64,000 bases of DNA from Phyto melanocephala (lineage: Eukaryota; Arthropoda; Insecta; Diptera; Rhinophoridae), in contig OW799234.1 of NCBI GenBank assembly GCA_941918925.1, forward strand, positions 12,243,001-12,307,000. Reading direction: 5' to 3'. The notes beneath the pieces are model-generated. The model saw nothing but the letters and a program-made list of their open reading frames with translations, had not been told where the DNA came from and searched no databases. Each line of letters starts with the position of its first letter. Position 1 is the stretch's first letter. Below, piece by piece: positions 43,949 to 56,122 of the stretch. A program made the translations under genes and the position numbers.

Positions 43949-45352
43949 AAGAGTGCTACATTCGGCCGTGCCGAATCTTTTACACCCTTCACAACGTGCA
44001 GTAACAATTGTTTGTATCACCATTCATCTTATTAATATAAAATACGTACATACATATAAAAACAGACATACATATATAAAAACATCCCATTGTAAAATTT
44101 TAAATCTGTGGTCGCAAGGAAAAACAAGGTAACTCCATATTTTTAAAACACGAGAAAAACGCATTTAAAGTTTTCGACATATTTTACTAGTTTTTTTTTT
44201 TAATTCATATTCTAATGTCTGCGCATTAAAAAAAACATAATTTTACATCCTGTTGAACATTTTGGGTTGCAGTAAAAAACTTTTTACCCGTCAGAAGCGA
44301 AAATCAAGGTCAGTTACCTGATTTTTACCTAAAAATGGAGTTACCTGGTTTTTCCTAAAAATTTCATTGTTTGAATTTATTCTTATATTTTATGGAGTTA
44401 AGGCAAGTTTTCATCGTCTTATGGAGAAGATCGTCAAGGTTGCAGCAAAAGAGACTAAACTTGTAATTTTAAATTGTTATCAAAAAAAGTAATGAATTTC
44501 GTATTGATTTTAAAATCGAAAATTTTCCATTTTTAAGTTTTTAGTTTGCTGTTAAAAATAAAGGAATTCAGTTAATTTTGTTGTATGTTAATGATACAAT
44601 TCTAGTTTCAATTATTGTTTACATCAACGAACAATCTCCTAGTGTTTTTCTTTAAGATATAATGGAGTTACCTGATTTTTTTTTAAAAACACATGGAATT
44701 ACCTTTTTTTTCCTAAAAACTGGTATTTAAGCGATTTTTATTTTGTAGATTACTCTTAAATGTGATACTTTTTCAAAATTTTGATCTGACAGAGTGATGG
44801 TAAATCCAAAATCCATCAAATTTTTGGTGTTTTTTCAACTTTTTGGAAAAATGGAGTTACCTTGTTTTTCCTTGCGACCACAGAAATACAGTTTACGTAT
44901 GTATGTATGTTTAAAAAAGTAAAAAAAAAAACAAAAAATAAAAAAAAAATTGTTTTGGCTCAGCTGGGATTCGAGGCCATGTTCACTCTGGCCAGTATAC
45001 CACGTTTGTATGTACATATGTGTTGTATGTTGTTGTTGTGAAAAAAACAAGGTTGTCGTGGTTTTTTGCTCATGTCTCAGTTGTTTATGTACCGATGTTT
45101 TTGATTTTCAATACCGATCTACTCCCGAATATTTCTTATATTTTAATACCACACCCGGGTCCAGGCGATGTTGGTGGGCTTCAAAAAGTTGATTTCAACA
45201 TACACACGGACAGAGTGTAAGATCTTAATTAACTCCCCTTTTTATAAGCTTTCAGAAAATATATACTTTATGGGGAAATCTGAAATGAAAATTGTAGAAA
45301 TTTTACACCGAATGACAAACCTTTATATACCCTTTTTCACTGTGTGAAGGGT
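43949..45352 (+). repeat. ATTCGGC repeat interrupted by a DNA element
   Basis: Begins AGTAAGAGTGCTACATTCGG, and ends with the GGCTCAGCTGGGATTCGAGG..TGTGTGAAGGGTAT half. The element at 44106-44883 is inserted in its centre. Without it the copy is about 620 bp. Confidence 0.75.
44106..44883. mobile_element. DNA element, 33-bp perfect TIRs
   Basis: CTGTGGTCGCAAGGAAAAAC continuing to AAGGTAACTCCAT is inverted exactly at the other end (33 bp). AAAT lies on both flanks. The inner sequence carries several further copies of an ATGGAGTTACCT..TTTTTCCTAAAA motif (about 44335, 44662, 44690), matching part of the TIR, as expected for subterminal binding sites. No transposase gene. Confidence 0.85.
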
Positions 45353-45369
45353 ATAAAAAAAGTCAGATA

Positions 45370-45620
45370 ATTGAATACGAGTACTTTATTGATCTACCTT
45401 GATCATGTAGAAAAAATATTTACCCCGTGTGTTTGGCAACCAAAGAATAATATATTCTTGGCCTAACAAGAAATTGATTATAATTTGGTACCATGGAGAT
45501 TGGATTCCCTAGAAACTTCGGTTCCTAATTGCTTATTAGGTACAGCTCTTCATGACATTGCAACACCAGCAGTTAATGGTATAACTGGAACTCACGTGTT
45601 TTTTATTTTTCAGCTGCCTC
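45370..45620 (+). pseudogene. Coding relic of unknown gene
   Basis: One frame reads IYLDHVEKIFTPCVWQPKNN then IFLA, a TAA, QEIDYNLVPWRLDSLETSVP and NCLLGTALHDIATPAVNGIT. Base composition and the varied amino acids look like genuine coding DNA, unlike the surroundings. The single in-frame stop suggests a pseudogene or an exon with wrongly chosen limits. The end near GGAACTCACGTG is unclear. I do not recognise the family, and no transposon motif is evident. Confidence 0.45.
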
Positions 45621-46246
45621 TATGAAGTTGTTAGCACTTAAAGCAATAAATTAGAAAACAATAAAATCTTTATTACAAGCTACTGTATGTAGGTTACATA
45701 ATTTTTTCTTCTTCTTTTATCATTTAACAGTTATTAAATTTTCGTAGCCATATCGGTATTAGCATTATTTACATTAAACATTTTCCCGTTTGACCTGTTT
45801 CGTTTCTAACAATTTCGCCTAGAGTTAGTCAAATTAAATATTTTGATGACAAACAATTGGCTATAAACATGGATGTACATACATACATACATATGTAGGT
45901 AAATTTTATATATTTATAATTTTTTTTTTGTGAATGTGTATTTGTTTTTGAAAATTTTAATAAATTGCTTCTTTAGAATTTGTATGCATATTAACAACAT
46001 TTGAAGGGGGTCGGCTTTTGTTATGAAAATCGTTATTAATTTAATTTTGTCGAAATGAACTTGAACTTTGTGGATCATCATCAAAAAATAACAATATAAA
46101 AGGTTTTTTTTAAAGAATTTCCATTTTTAATCCATTTGGTGCTTTTGTTATCGAGTAGTATTCATACATACATGTATGTATGTATAAACTATATATGCAT
46201 GTATGTATGCATGAACTCATTTTGCAGTGAGAGAATTTGTACATGT
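45621..46246. other. Spacer, no gene seen
   Basis: AT-rich DNA with ACAT microsatellite around 45880 and ATGT runs around 46170-46205. No gene or bounded element recognised. Confidence 0.4.
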
Positions 46247-46630
46247 CTTTTGGTCAGCATTGCCATTTTGGTGCTTTTCGGGTATTTCTTTGTGCTTTTT
46301 AGATGTAGTTACCCGAGCATTTTTGAAAATTACCCGTTTTTGAAAAACGGGTATTTATGGTGCTTGTCAACTTTTTTTACAGTGCTTTTAGTGCTTCTTT
46401 GTACAACCATGAACAAGAATAAGATTTAAGTTATTTCGTTGGTAATTTTACATCACTGTTTATAATTTCTTTTTTGTCAATTTCATAAGAAAAAAACGAT
46501 CTAAAAACACAAGCTAAGTGAAAAAATTTTGTATATAAGAACATTATATAAGTGTATTTTTCTTAACTGAAAGTGTTTAAAATTACTTAAACATTATTTG
46601 ATGGAGAAAAACTTACATGTAAGTAAATCA

Positions 46631-47446
46631 TCTACATATATATATAAAAATCAATGTGTGTTTTTATGTTTGTTTGTGCTTTATAGACGGTTAAACGGCT
46701 GGACCGATTTCCTTTAAATTTTCATAGAATCTTTCTGTATGTCTGGAAGGAACTATAGGCTATACTCTGGCTTGAAATTGTAAGTGGGCGGGGTGTCACG
46801 CCCTATTAAAGAATAAGTATTAAATATTATATATCACGAAAGTTAATGCAGCTAGAGTCTTCAAATTAAGTACGGTAAACTTTGACATCCACACGAACAT
46901 TTGGGTAAAAAATGGGCGGACTTTCAATAGTAGGCGTGGCCACATGAATTAAATACTAAATTACGTATATTTGGAAAACGATATCGATTAGAGTACTAAA
47001 ATTTTGCAAGAGCAACTTTGACACGCTAATAAACATTTATGGAAAAAATGGGTACATTTGAAATAGTGGGCGTGGCAGCTCTCATAGCAATTGAATACTA
47101 AAATTCGTATATTCGGGAAGCGATAACAGTTAGAGTACCCAAATTTTGCACGAGAAGCTTTGACATCTATATGACTATTTTGATAAGAAATGGATGCTTT
47201 AGTAATAGTGGGCGTGGCACCTGTCATATGAATTTAACAAAAAAAAATTCGTATATCTGGGAAGCGATAATAGTTAGAGTACCCAAATTTTGCAAGAGAC
47301 ACTTTGACGTCTATATGATTATTTGAATAAAAGATGGTTGTTTTAGTAATAGTAGGCGTGGCACTTGCAAAATAAATATATTTTTGAACTATAAAATTTT
47401 TATTTCATTACGATGGGGGTGGCGAAGCACACCTGGTATTAGCTAG
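46631..47446 (+). mobile_element. Helitron-like element, second family
   Basis: Starts TCTACATATATATATAAAAA after A and ends GGTATTAGCTAG before T. Internal units of about 130 bp repeat GTGGGCGTGGC and AAATTTTGCAAGAG blocks. Same architecture as the copies at 13287 and 23122 but different sequence and 3' hairpin (GGGGGTGGCGAAGCAC). No Rep/helicase gene. Confidence 0.75.
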
Positions 47447-47875
47447 TATATTTATAAAAATGCTTAAATATTTATCTCTTTTTAGATGGAACGACAATGG
47501 TATATAAAAGTTTGGAAGACTAATCCAGTATTTAAAAAATGGTTAAGGCCAACAAAAGATTTGTCGTATATCTGGGAAGCGATAATAGTTAGAGTACCCA
47601 AATTTTGCAAGAGACACTTTGACGTCTATATGATTATTTGAATAAGAAATGGTTGGTTTAGTAATAGTAGGCGTGGCACTTGCAAAATAAATATATTTTT
47701 GAACGATAAAATTTTTATTTCATTACGATGGGGGTGGCAAAGCACACCGGGTATTAGCTAGTATAAGTATAAAAATGCTTAAATATTTATCTCTTTTTAG
47801 ATGGAACGACAATGGTATATAAAAGTTTGGAAGACTAATCCAGTATTTAAAAAATGGTTAAGGCCAACAAAAGAT
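47250..47875 (+). repeat. 315-bp tandem duplication
   Basis: The segment from ATATCTGGGAAGCGATAATA through the Helitron 3' end (CTAG at 47443 and 47758) and the start of the hAT exon (ATGGAACGACAATGG at 47486 and 47801) occurs twice in direct order, 315 bp apart, with few differences. The first exon copy stops abruptly at CAACAAAAGAT, where the second repeat begins. Confidence 0.9.
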
Positions 47876-47989
47876 GTTTCAAAAGCATTATGCATTTCCT
47901 GTCACTGCGAAATTAATGCCCGGCATAGCGATTTGTTGAGACACAGCCAAACAAAAAAAACATATAAAGGCAATAAATTTCAGCAATAG
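47801..47989 (+). pseudogene. hAT-type zinc-finger exon
   Basis: Begins MERQWYIKVWKTNPVFKKWL and contains CISCHCEINARHSDLLRHSQ then TKK, the Cys-x2-Cys..His finger that opens many hAT-like transposases. A splice-like TTTATCTCTTTTTAG precedes it. The frame ends after 62 residues, and further transposase was not found within the element. Confidence 0.7.
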
Positions 47990-48339
47990 CTTTTAATTAC
48001 AGACTGAGTTATCTTTTTAACTAATTGAGCCTAAGGAAAATCAAAAAGCCTAAGCGAGTTTATGTTTATATACAGCAGTACACACTTTTTTTCTTGCATT
48101 GATCATTTGTCTGATATTTGTACCAACACTTTTTCAGATAGTAAAGCTATACAATTCAAGTTGCACAGAAGAAAGTGCTCCAACATTATAAAAATGTTAT
48201 AGCTCCATTTTTCATAGAAAATATTTTCAATGATATTAAAGGCGTTCCTTTCAGTCTTATTTTAGATAAACAGATGACATATCGATTGAATAATTGCTTT
48301 TATATACATACATATATTAATATGTATATGCTTATTTTT

Positions 48340-49115
48340 ATACCCTTCACACAGTGAAAAAGGGTATATATAGGTTTGTCATTCCGTGTGAAATTTCTAC
48401 AATTTTCATTTCCGACCCCATAAAGTATATATTTTCTGAAAGCTTATGAATAGGGGAGTCGATTAAGCCCTGTCAGTCTGTCCGTCTGACCGTCTGTCCG
48501 TGTGTATGTTGAAATCAACTTTTTGAAGCCCCCCGACATAGGTTGGACCCAGGTAAGGTATTAAAATATCAGAAATATTCGGGAGTAGATCGGTATTGAA
48601 AATCAGAAACATCGGTACATAAACAACTGAGATATGAGCAAAAACCCACGACCACCTCGATTTTTTTTTCACAAAAACAACATTACAACAACAACATACA
48701 TACATACAAACGTGTATACTGGTTAGAGAAAACGTGGCATCGAATCCCAACTGAGCCAAAAAAAAATTTTTTTTAATTTTTTTAAAAATTTTTTTTTAAT
48801 TTTTTTTTATTTTTTTTTATTTTTTATTTAATATATTATTTAGATTTTTATTATTATTTTTTTTTAATTTTTTTTTTTTTTTTTTTTTTTTTGTTTTATA
48901 TATGTATATTATATATATAATAATTTTTTTTTTAATTTTTTTTTAAATTTTTTTTAATTTATTTTTAAATTTTTTTTTTCGTTTTTTTAACATACATACG
49001 TGTACGTATTTCATATGGGATGAATGGTGATACAAGCAACTGTTATTGCATGACTACACGTTGTGAAGGGTATATAAGATTCGGCATGGCCGAATATAGC
49101 ACTCTTACTTGTTTT
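48340..49115 (-). repeat. ATTCGGC dispersed repeat, full length
   Basis: Runs from TATACCCTTCACACAGTG to GATTCGGCATGGCCGAATAT..CTTACTTG, with an A/T core of about 230 bp (48760-48995). It is the clearest full-length copy, giving a family length near 775 bp. Confidence 0.8.
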
Positions 49116-49346
49116 ATTATTACTTGTTTTTAAATTGTTAATTGGTTTTAAGTAAAAGTTTAATAAAATGTTATTAAATGAACTATTTTCTCCTTGCAAA
49201 TTGTTTTTTATGGTTGGTGCTTTTTGCTCTTTTTTTCTTTAATTTTTACCCGTTTTGAAGAAGAGTTGTCAACACTGCTCTTGGTTATCTAAGATCAGAT
49301 ATCTTTTTTTTGTAAGTGAGCCAATGAAGCCCAACACACATCTTAT

Positions 49347-51008
49347 CAGTGTTGCCATAAGATGATACAGAAAAAATGCAAAACCTCGGAAAAAAGTGCT
49401 AAAATGTTCTACAGTTTAAAAAGAAAAGTGCTAAAATATAGCATTATTTATATACATATTCTGTTCAATTAAATTAAATTTTATTAAAATTATATTTACG
49501 CAAAAAAAGTGTCAACAATTACTCAAATGTGGTAAGAAGATTAACAAGTTCAATCATATAATTTTCTTCACATACCAATTCTTTTTGGTATTTTTCAGAT
49601 GAACCAATTTCAACCAAAACATCGTCCGATATATTGATGTTATAGCAGTAAACGTTATTTATGCTCTAAACACATAGACGACAGCAGACAGCAAGCAGCA
49701 ATATGTCAAAAATAAAATCCATGTGCTTAAATGAAAACGATTATTTTGAGGGCAGCACAGCAGCACGACTGCACAACAGCATTTGCTACTGCTGCCAACT
49801 TAGGCTATTTTCTATTTTGACGGGCAGCAAGAAACAAATATAGTGTTGCCATTATAAATATTAAATTGGAAAAAAAAGAACAAAAACTTATTTTTGATAT
49901 TAAACATAAAAGAACATTACAAAAATACAATAAAGAAATAAATTTATGTGTTTTTAAAGTTTTTCGTGATCTTATTAAATTTTTTTATCAATAACTTTAA
50001 TTTTATTCATTATAAAATATATATGCGGCATCCCTGAAATTTGTATTGCTAAAATACACATCAGCTGATTATTATGTTGTTGCTGTCTTCAAAATAATTA
50101 TGAAGCTGACTTCAGAGCAGCATTTGAAGCCGTGAAGTCTGCTGGCGTCTATGTGTTTAGAGCTTTAGTTTTACGCTTTCCCTTATACGTATAACAGAAA
50201 ATAGAAGTTGTATGTTCATTTTTGTTCTAAGTTTGCTTTTTCTTAAGCCCATTAAATTAAATAAACGCTTCACTTCAGCGTTTGAAAATGGTAAGACTAA
50301 AAGAGACAGCACAAAGTCCGATAATTCCTAAAAAGAATTTTCATGAATTTCATTTCTAAATTGATTTACTTGAAACTAGAACTCCGTTGTATTAATATTG
50401 GTATGGCAGATATGTTCAGTTATATAGCACCACAGATTTTGGATTTTATCCATTGTAGTTATACTAAAATTCATATCTTCTAAGATACAAGTAATAGGTG
50501 TCTTAATTTGTTTAAGGTTGTTATCTATTGAAAATATTGAAATTTTTTTTATATCAAAATATTTTTGTAAAGCCGATATTTTAGTTCTTTTACAAGCGAT
50601 TTAAAAAAATCTAAACATATTTTTCTAATTGTGTCTTTTTCTTCAGAAAATATTATATTTTTTCTTTATTCTTTTTTAATAATGTTTTGAATTCATATCC
50701 TAAATACGGATTTGGTAGCAAATATTCTTCAAATAATTCTTCCTTATCTCCCAAAATTATGTCCAATAGCTTTTCCTTTATATAAATTTTACCAGCTATA
50801 ACCTTTACAAGAAAGAAAATATCATCTAAAATTTACATATAAAAAATAACTGATTGCATTTAAATTTTATATGAAAAAAGTGTAAAAAATGCCGAATTAT
50901 TATTAAAAAGTGCTAAACTAGCACTTAGCAATTTTTTGAAAATCTTTTGTGCCAACTTAAGAAAAAAATGCTAAATCTAGCATAAAAAGTGCTTAAATAG
51001 CAAGCCTG
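49347..51008. mobile_element. hAT-like relic
   Basis: CAGTGTTGCCATAAG at 49347 and its approximate inverse ending GCAAGCCTG at 51008 bound the region; AAAAGTGCTAAAA motifs recur near both ends. Around 50790-50660 the minus strand reads GDKEELFEEYLLPNPYLGYE, possibly a transposase scrap. A MITE sits inside. No matching target duplication was found, so the limits are tentative. Confidence 0.45.
49663..50163. mobile_element. MITE, GCTCTAAACACATAGACG ends
   Basis: GCTCTAAACACATAGACG and its inverted copy CGTCTATGTGTTTAGAGC bound 501 bp, and similarity continues through a CAGCAGAC block. Related partial copies are at 30112-30240 and about 24360-24410, both with CAGC..GCACGACT blocks. Non-coding. 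Confidence 0.8.
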
Positions 51009-51581
51009 ATTAAAAAACCGTACTAAAATATTCATGCTCACAAGAGTAGGTTGTTTGTAGTGTATGTGTGTCGGTCACTAAAATGCCAGCATTGTTTTGC
51101 AGCCCAAACAGTGTTGCCACAACCAAAAAGATTTTACAACCAAATTTTCTTAAAAATGTAACCAAATGAGGAAAAAAAATAACCACCCAGCTGAAAATAA
51201 TCATATATGAACCATATATGTTAATATATTCAAATATATGATCATATAGATATGCATGTATGCCAATGTATAGAATCATATATGGAGAAGTTTGTCATAT
51301 ATGATACTATGTATGAAGAATATTTATAATATGTAAATTCATATATGAGACCGTATATGTAATTTTTGTACATATATGCCAATATATCATCATATATAAA
51401 TACATATATCAATATATATGATATCAACTTTTTTAATTTTGAACTCATATATGCATATATATATGAAAAAAATATCTGAATTTTTCTATGTATAACCGTA
51501 AAGACTTTGAATGAATATAAGAAAAAATATTTAATTTTAGTTATAAGTTTTTCTTTATTAAATGTTTAAAAAAATACTTTT

Positions 51582-53927
51582 TTAAAAAATAGTGTTATAT
51601 GTTTTAATTATTTTACAAATGTAATTTCCAACATGAATTACATGACTTGTAGTAATTGACTCGTCATATTTTATAATGTAAAAGTTGTTAGTAGTTGGAA
51701 TAATATGCTTAACTTGCGACTTTGTGTGATTATGTACAAAATTGTTTGTTTTGATTATATCTAAGTTTTGAACTAACAAATAAATTTCGTTATTTTTTTT
51801 TATAAAGCAATTAATTAGAAAATATTTTTTGACTGCATTACATATTAATTTAATAGTATAATTGTTAAATTTTGTTATTTTATACATAGTGGATGTAAAT
51901 ATAGTATTTTTTATTCGAGCTCTTTCGTAAAACAAGCAGTTTTTTTTGTTAAAACCGTTTACAGATAGAATATCTTGTTGAAGATTATTGGGATCAAAAT
52001 CTTTATGTTTTCCAAGCACTACAATTAAATTTACGCACTTGAAATTTTTAGAATCAATACGATTTCTCATCACACTTGCACCTTGAGCTATTTTTATGTT
52101 ATTTACAATTTCTTGATTTAAATGATGGGTACCATGGACACTTTTAGCGATTAATCCATTTTTATTTTCATATGGGAATGCTGATGTTGACCACAAAGGA
52201 CCCCAATGGCGAACAGCCATACCTAAATGCAATAACTGATGAACATTGTATGATAATTCTCTATTGCCATATAGGATTGGAATTTCTTTTACAAATAAAT
52301 CTAATAGTAGTTCCGCTTCTTTTATATGTTTACTTATTATAATGTGCTCTCGAACTAGATTATATATAGATATAACAAGTAGAATCCAATGTTGCAAAAA
52401 TAAATCTGGCATGACATTCTGAAGTGTTGGTAGAGAATAGTATATTAACCAATTCCGTTGCTTTGAACATGTGAAATGTTTTTATAGACCTTGGCATGCG
52501 CTCCATCATTTGGACTGGTCTAATTTTTAGCAAAAAATCGTCAACTTTTTCAATTTTTTTTTTATATTCCACTCTCCTTTCTTGTTTATCCATATATTTA
52601 AAAATTGTTTTGTAACACCAAGTAAAACGGAATGCATGAACTCTGGAACCAAACATGTAGCAATATCAATTCTAGGCAAACAAGTCAAAACAGTGCTTCC
52701 TTTAACACCCTTACAATGTACTAGGTTTTCATTACCATCGACCATTTTTGCCTGCTGAACCATTCTTTTTGCATTTCGTAATTTTAGATTTTTTTTGTAT
52801 GGATAAATTCTAACCATTCTTTTTCCAACTTTGTTTGTGATTGCAATAGATCTTAACTCGCAAATATTGCATCCGTATTCTCCGTTAAAATTTAAAATAT
52901 TTTGAAGTTGTGCTCTTGCAGGAGCATCTGCAATAAAAAGTGGAGCAAAAATATTTGAGTGCTGTAGTTCCTGCGTTATTGGATTTTTCCATTTAATAAC
53001 TTTATTTTTTAGCAACTTTTGGCAAAATGGTCTTATAAAAAGATTCATGGAAGGCTTTATCGTTTTGTCGTACCAAATTCCAGCAATAGTTATATTTTTA
53101 TACCGAATTTCTGGGGGTAGTTCAGCTATAACAAACATCAACGGCCAACAATGTGTGTTTGCGCTATTGAACAATGATATACCATCGGTGTACATTACAA
53201 GTGTTAAATCAAATTGTTTCCTGTCATAATTAACTCGACGGTATTCTGTTCCATCACATATATCATTAATTAAATCTTCTTTAAAAGTAATCGCCATTAG
53301 TTTATCTGCAAGATAATCCACCTCAAAAAAACGTATTATTTGTTGCTTGATGTCTATTTCATAAAAAAATGATATATTTTTGTCTCCACAATATCTACAC
53401 ACATCCGCTTCATTCAATTGATATGTTTCGCAATTTCTACAAAAATAATGTTTAATTGTATTGCATGGTGGAGCCTGATCTTCTAAAAATTTGAAAAAAT
53501 TAAAAAGTGTTTTGGGCATCTTATGCCCATCAGGTAGTATAGAATTCATTAGCTTTAACTGTGCTTTTAAAGCAACTTTGGGTAACTTATGTTTTATTTG
53601 CATATCTAACACATTTAAAACTGCTTCCTCCGTGGTTATTTTACTGTTTTCATACAAACAATTAACATTGTTTTGGTTGTTTATTTCTTCTGAATTATTT
53701 TCTACGAAATTTGAATCCGTATAGGAAGTAACGGATCTTGACATAGAACTTTTTTCTGAAACTGTTGATTCTGTTTCATCTACATCACTGCCACCACCTT
53801 CCTTTGAATATTCGTTACCTTCAAAATCTGGCACAGATATATTATAATCGGTGGATTTTGATTCCATTGTGATGTTACTTAAACTTACTGTTATGTTTTC
53901 TTTACTGTTTCGATCCCACCGCTCCAT
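51582..53927 (-). pseudogene. CACTA/EnSpm-like transposase, two frameshifts
   Basis: The first part (53927-52527) starts MERWDRNSKENITVSLSNIT, has an acidic/Ser N-terminus, a Cys cluster (YFCRNCETYQLNEADVCRYC), then LVMYTDGISLFNSANTHCWP (first Asp), FVIAELPPEIRYKNITIAGI, LFIADAPARAQLQ (second Asp), EYGCNICE (CxxC) and VPEFMHSVLLGV. After a frameshift near a poly-A run at about 52550 come KKIEKVDDFLLKIRP and MPRSIKTFHMFKA. After a second near 52460, WLIYYSLPTLQNVMPDLFLQ leads into 52412-51582 with VHQLLHLGMAVRHWGPLW and SAFPYENKNG (candidate Glu). These blocks match Tnp2/Transposase_21-type proteins. About 750 residues if unbroken; few lesions imply recent activity. Confidence 0.8.
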
Positions 53928-54642
53928 TGTTTTAAGTGGAATCTACATATTTTTTAATATCACAATTTTTGTAAAAATTAGTTTAAAAGTTATATCGCAG
54001 ATTTATTATTTATAGATTTATTTACTTATCAAGGACGAGGAGTTGTGTTTCCAGATATTATATTTAACCCTTTTTCCTTTACTATGTTCCTCTTTAAAAT
54101 TATTACTAATTGATATTTTCTTTGAACAGGCCGGCTTTTCAGAATACATTTTGATAAAATTTTCAAAAACATAATTCTAAATACATACATAGATATGTAT
54201 GTCACATATGTGTATTTAACCCGCTAATTACCATAAGGCCATTACGATCGTTAATTAAACTCATTTTTTTAACTTGAGTTTTTAACAATACAAGTATGAA
54301 ATTCTATACAAATTTAACACTTTGACGTTTCTCATTAAAAAAATGAATCATATATGGATGTTATTTAAACAAAAAAACAATTTGTTATGAAAAAGGAAAA
54401 TTTGTGACACTCTTCTAGATTTTCTAAAAGCTTTGCAAATCAATTTAAAATGTTAAATGCTTTAATTTTAACGATATAAAACCCATACTTTTTTATAAAT
54501 AAAAAATTTTATTAAAAAAAATTATCTGTTGGGTTGGTAGAACATGGGTTAATTTAACAAATGTATATGTCAAAATTACATCAAAATAAAATAAATTGTG
54601 TGAATAAAAGGAAAATTTATAATAATATTATCTTAATTAAAA

Positions 54643-55366
54643 ATGGGTAAATTTGGTAAGTACATCTTTATGTTATTATAAAATTTTAATGTCTTTTTTT
54701 TAAATTTAATGTTATGTATATTTACAGCAAAAAAATCATCAAAGAGATTTTTACAGGAACAAACAAATAATTTGCTTTATAATCGTTCTTTGTCGAGCGA
54801 TTCCTCAATTGATGAATTTCAGGGTAAGCTTTTTTATTTTCTATAAAAAACATACATAAAACAATATATATCCTTGGATAGTCTATTAAAATCACGAAGC
54901 AATGTAAACTTCCCGCGTCAGGAATTTTCAAATGTTTTAAAAAAATAATTATGTGCATACATAAATATGTACATACATACATAAAAACATAATGTTCTTG
55001 TTTTCTTTATCAGGAAAAATAACAACAAAAAAAGAGGCTACAAAGAAAAACACCACTCAGACTTCCAAAACTCAGACTAATTATTTATCAACAACCGCTT
55101 CTTCAATCAACTCATCCCCTGTAAGTACTTACTTTCATTTTTATTGCAATGCAAAATGTGCGATAGTTAGTAAGTTTATAGCTTAAAAAATACATACTTA
55201 CACTATAATAATTTATTTTTGTTTGTTTTTTCTTGTAGATTTTGCAATTGAGTAGGGAGAAAGTAAAGGATGGGAACGACAAAATATTTTTGAGATAAAC
55301 CGTGCACTTAGTCAAAAAATAGGAGAAATTAAGAGGCAACACAATCGCTTAAATAATCAGATTTAA
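54643..55366 (+). CDS. Small basic second protein of the CACTA-like element
   Basis: Four exons: 54643-54655, 54728-54823, 55014-55120 and 55256-55366, with donors GTAAGT, GTAAGC, GTAAGT and acceptors TTTACAG, TTTATCAG, ATTGAGTAG. Phases agree and give 108 residues and a TAA. It starts MGKFAKKSSKRFLQEQTNNL, has Ser/Thr/Lys-rich middle segments (KITTKKEATKKNTTQTSKTQ) and a charged, probably helical end (WERQNIFEINRALSQKIGEI then KRQHNRLNNQ). Using the alternative acceptor TTCTTGTAG (55238) would hit an early stop. CACTA elements often encode a second DNA-binding helper beside the transposase; a similar job is inferred, with no domain recognised. Confidence 0.6.
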
Positions 55367-56122
55367 ATATCTAATAATACATTATTTAACACTAGTATTT
55401 TTACGTTTTTATCATTTTTAATATCATTTTTATTATTATTATTATTATTATTATTAATATAATATATAATATAATATACATAAGTATATGTATGTAAAAT
55501 AATTTAAATATACTTAGTATAATTAAATACTATTGGTATAACTTAAAAGTTAACTTCAACTTAAAAATAAACCTTATTTGTAATGAATATACACTTGAAT
55601 ATATACGTACAAATATTTTAATATATATACTTACTTAATGAAAAATTAAAAAAAATCGTTTTAATTAATATAGGAGCATATGTGGAAATTTATATACTTC
55701 AACATATATGGACAGATATATATATCCATATATAATCATATTGAAGCATATATTGTAATATACCCTCAATTTTCGGATCCAAACATATATTAAGCAATAT
55801 ATATTAATATATATGAGCATATATAAGCATTTTTACCCGGGCAAAATTAAAAATTATTTTGATTGTATTAAATTTGTTTTTTTATTTTATTTTATTTCAT
55901 ATTTTAATACAAAAAACTAAAGAGAATTCAAAATATATTAAAGCTATTTTTTAATTTAAAGTTTATACTATGTTGCGAAAAACAAAATTTTATAAGTTTT
56001 TAAAACAAAGTTTTGGCAGACCAGACATAATGGGAATCATTTTGATTTTTGAACAATTTTTTTGATTGCATAACATTGTTGATTGTTTGTAATTCAAGCT
56101 TATGAACTATGTGGCAAAGACA

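Larger units (their letters stand above)
46255..49277. mobile_element. hAT element with nested Helitron and dispersed repeat
   Basis: Left end CAGCATTGCCATTTTGGTGC and inverted right end CAGTGTTGACAAC (complement) are flanked by CTTTTGGT and CTCTTGGT (46247-46254, 49278-49285), an 8-bp duplication with one change. GTGCTTTT-type motifs and an ACGGG block recur near both ends. Inside are a Helitron-like element (46631-47446), a hAT zinc-finger exon (47801) and an ATTCGGC repeat (48340-49115). Little of the transposase remains. Confidence 0.7.
51186..55841. mobile_element. CACTA/EnSpm-like element with two divergent genes
   Basis: Ends CCCAGCTGAAAATAATCATA and (complement) CCCGGGTAAAAATGCTTATA are imperfect inverted repeats flanked by CA. 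Both ends carry dense arrays of CATATATG-type motifs (51200-51470 and 55670-55835), typical of CACTA subterminal regions. A transposase gene runs leftward (53927-51582) and a small spliced gene runs rightward (54643-55366), with about 0.7 kb between their starts that probably holds a two-way promoter. The transposase has about two frameshifts. Confidence 0.75.
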
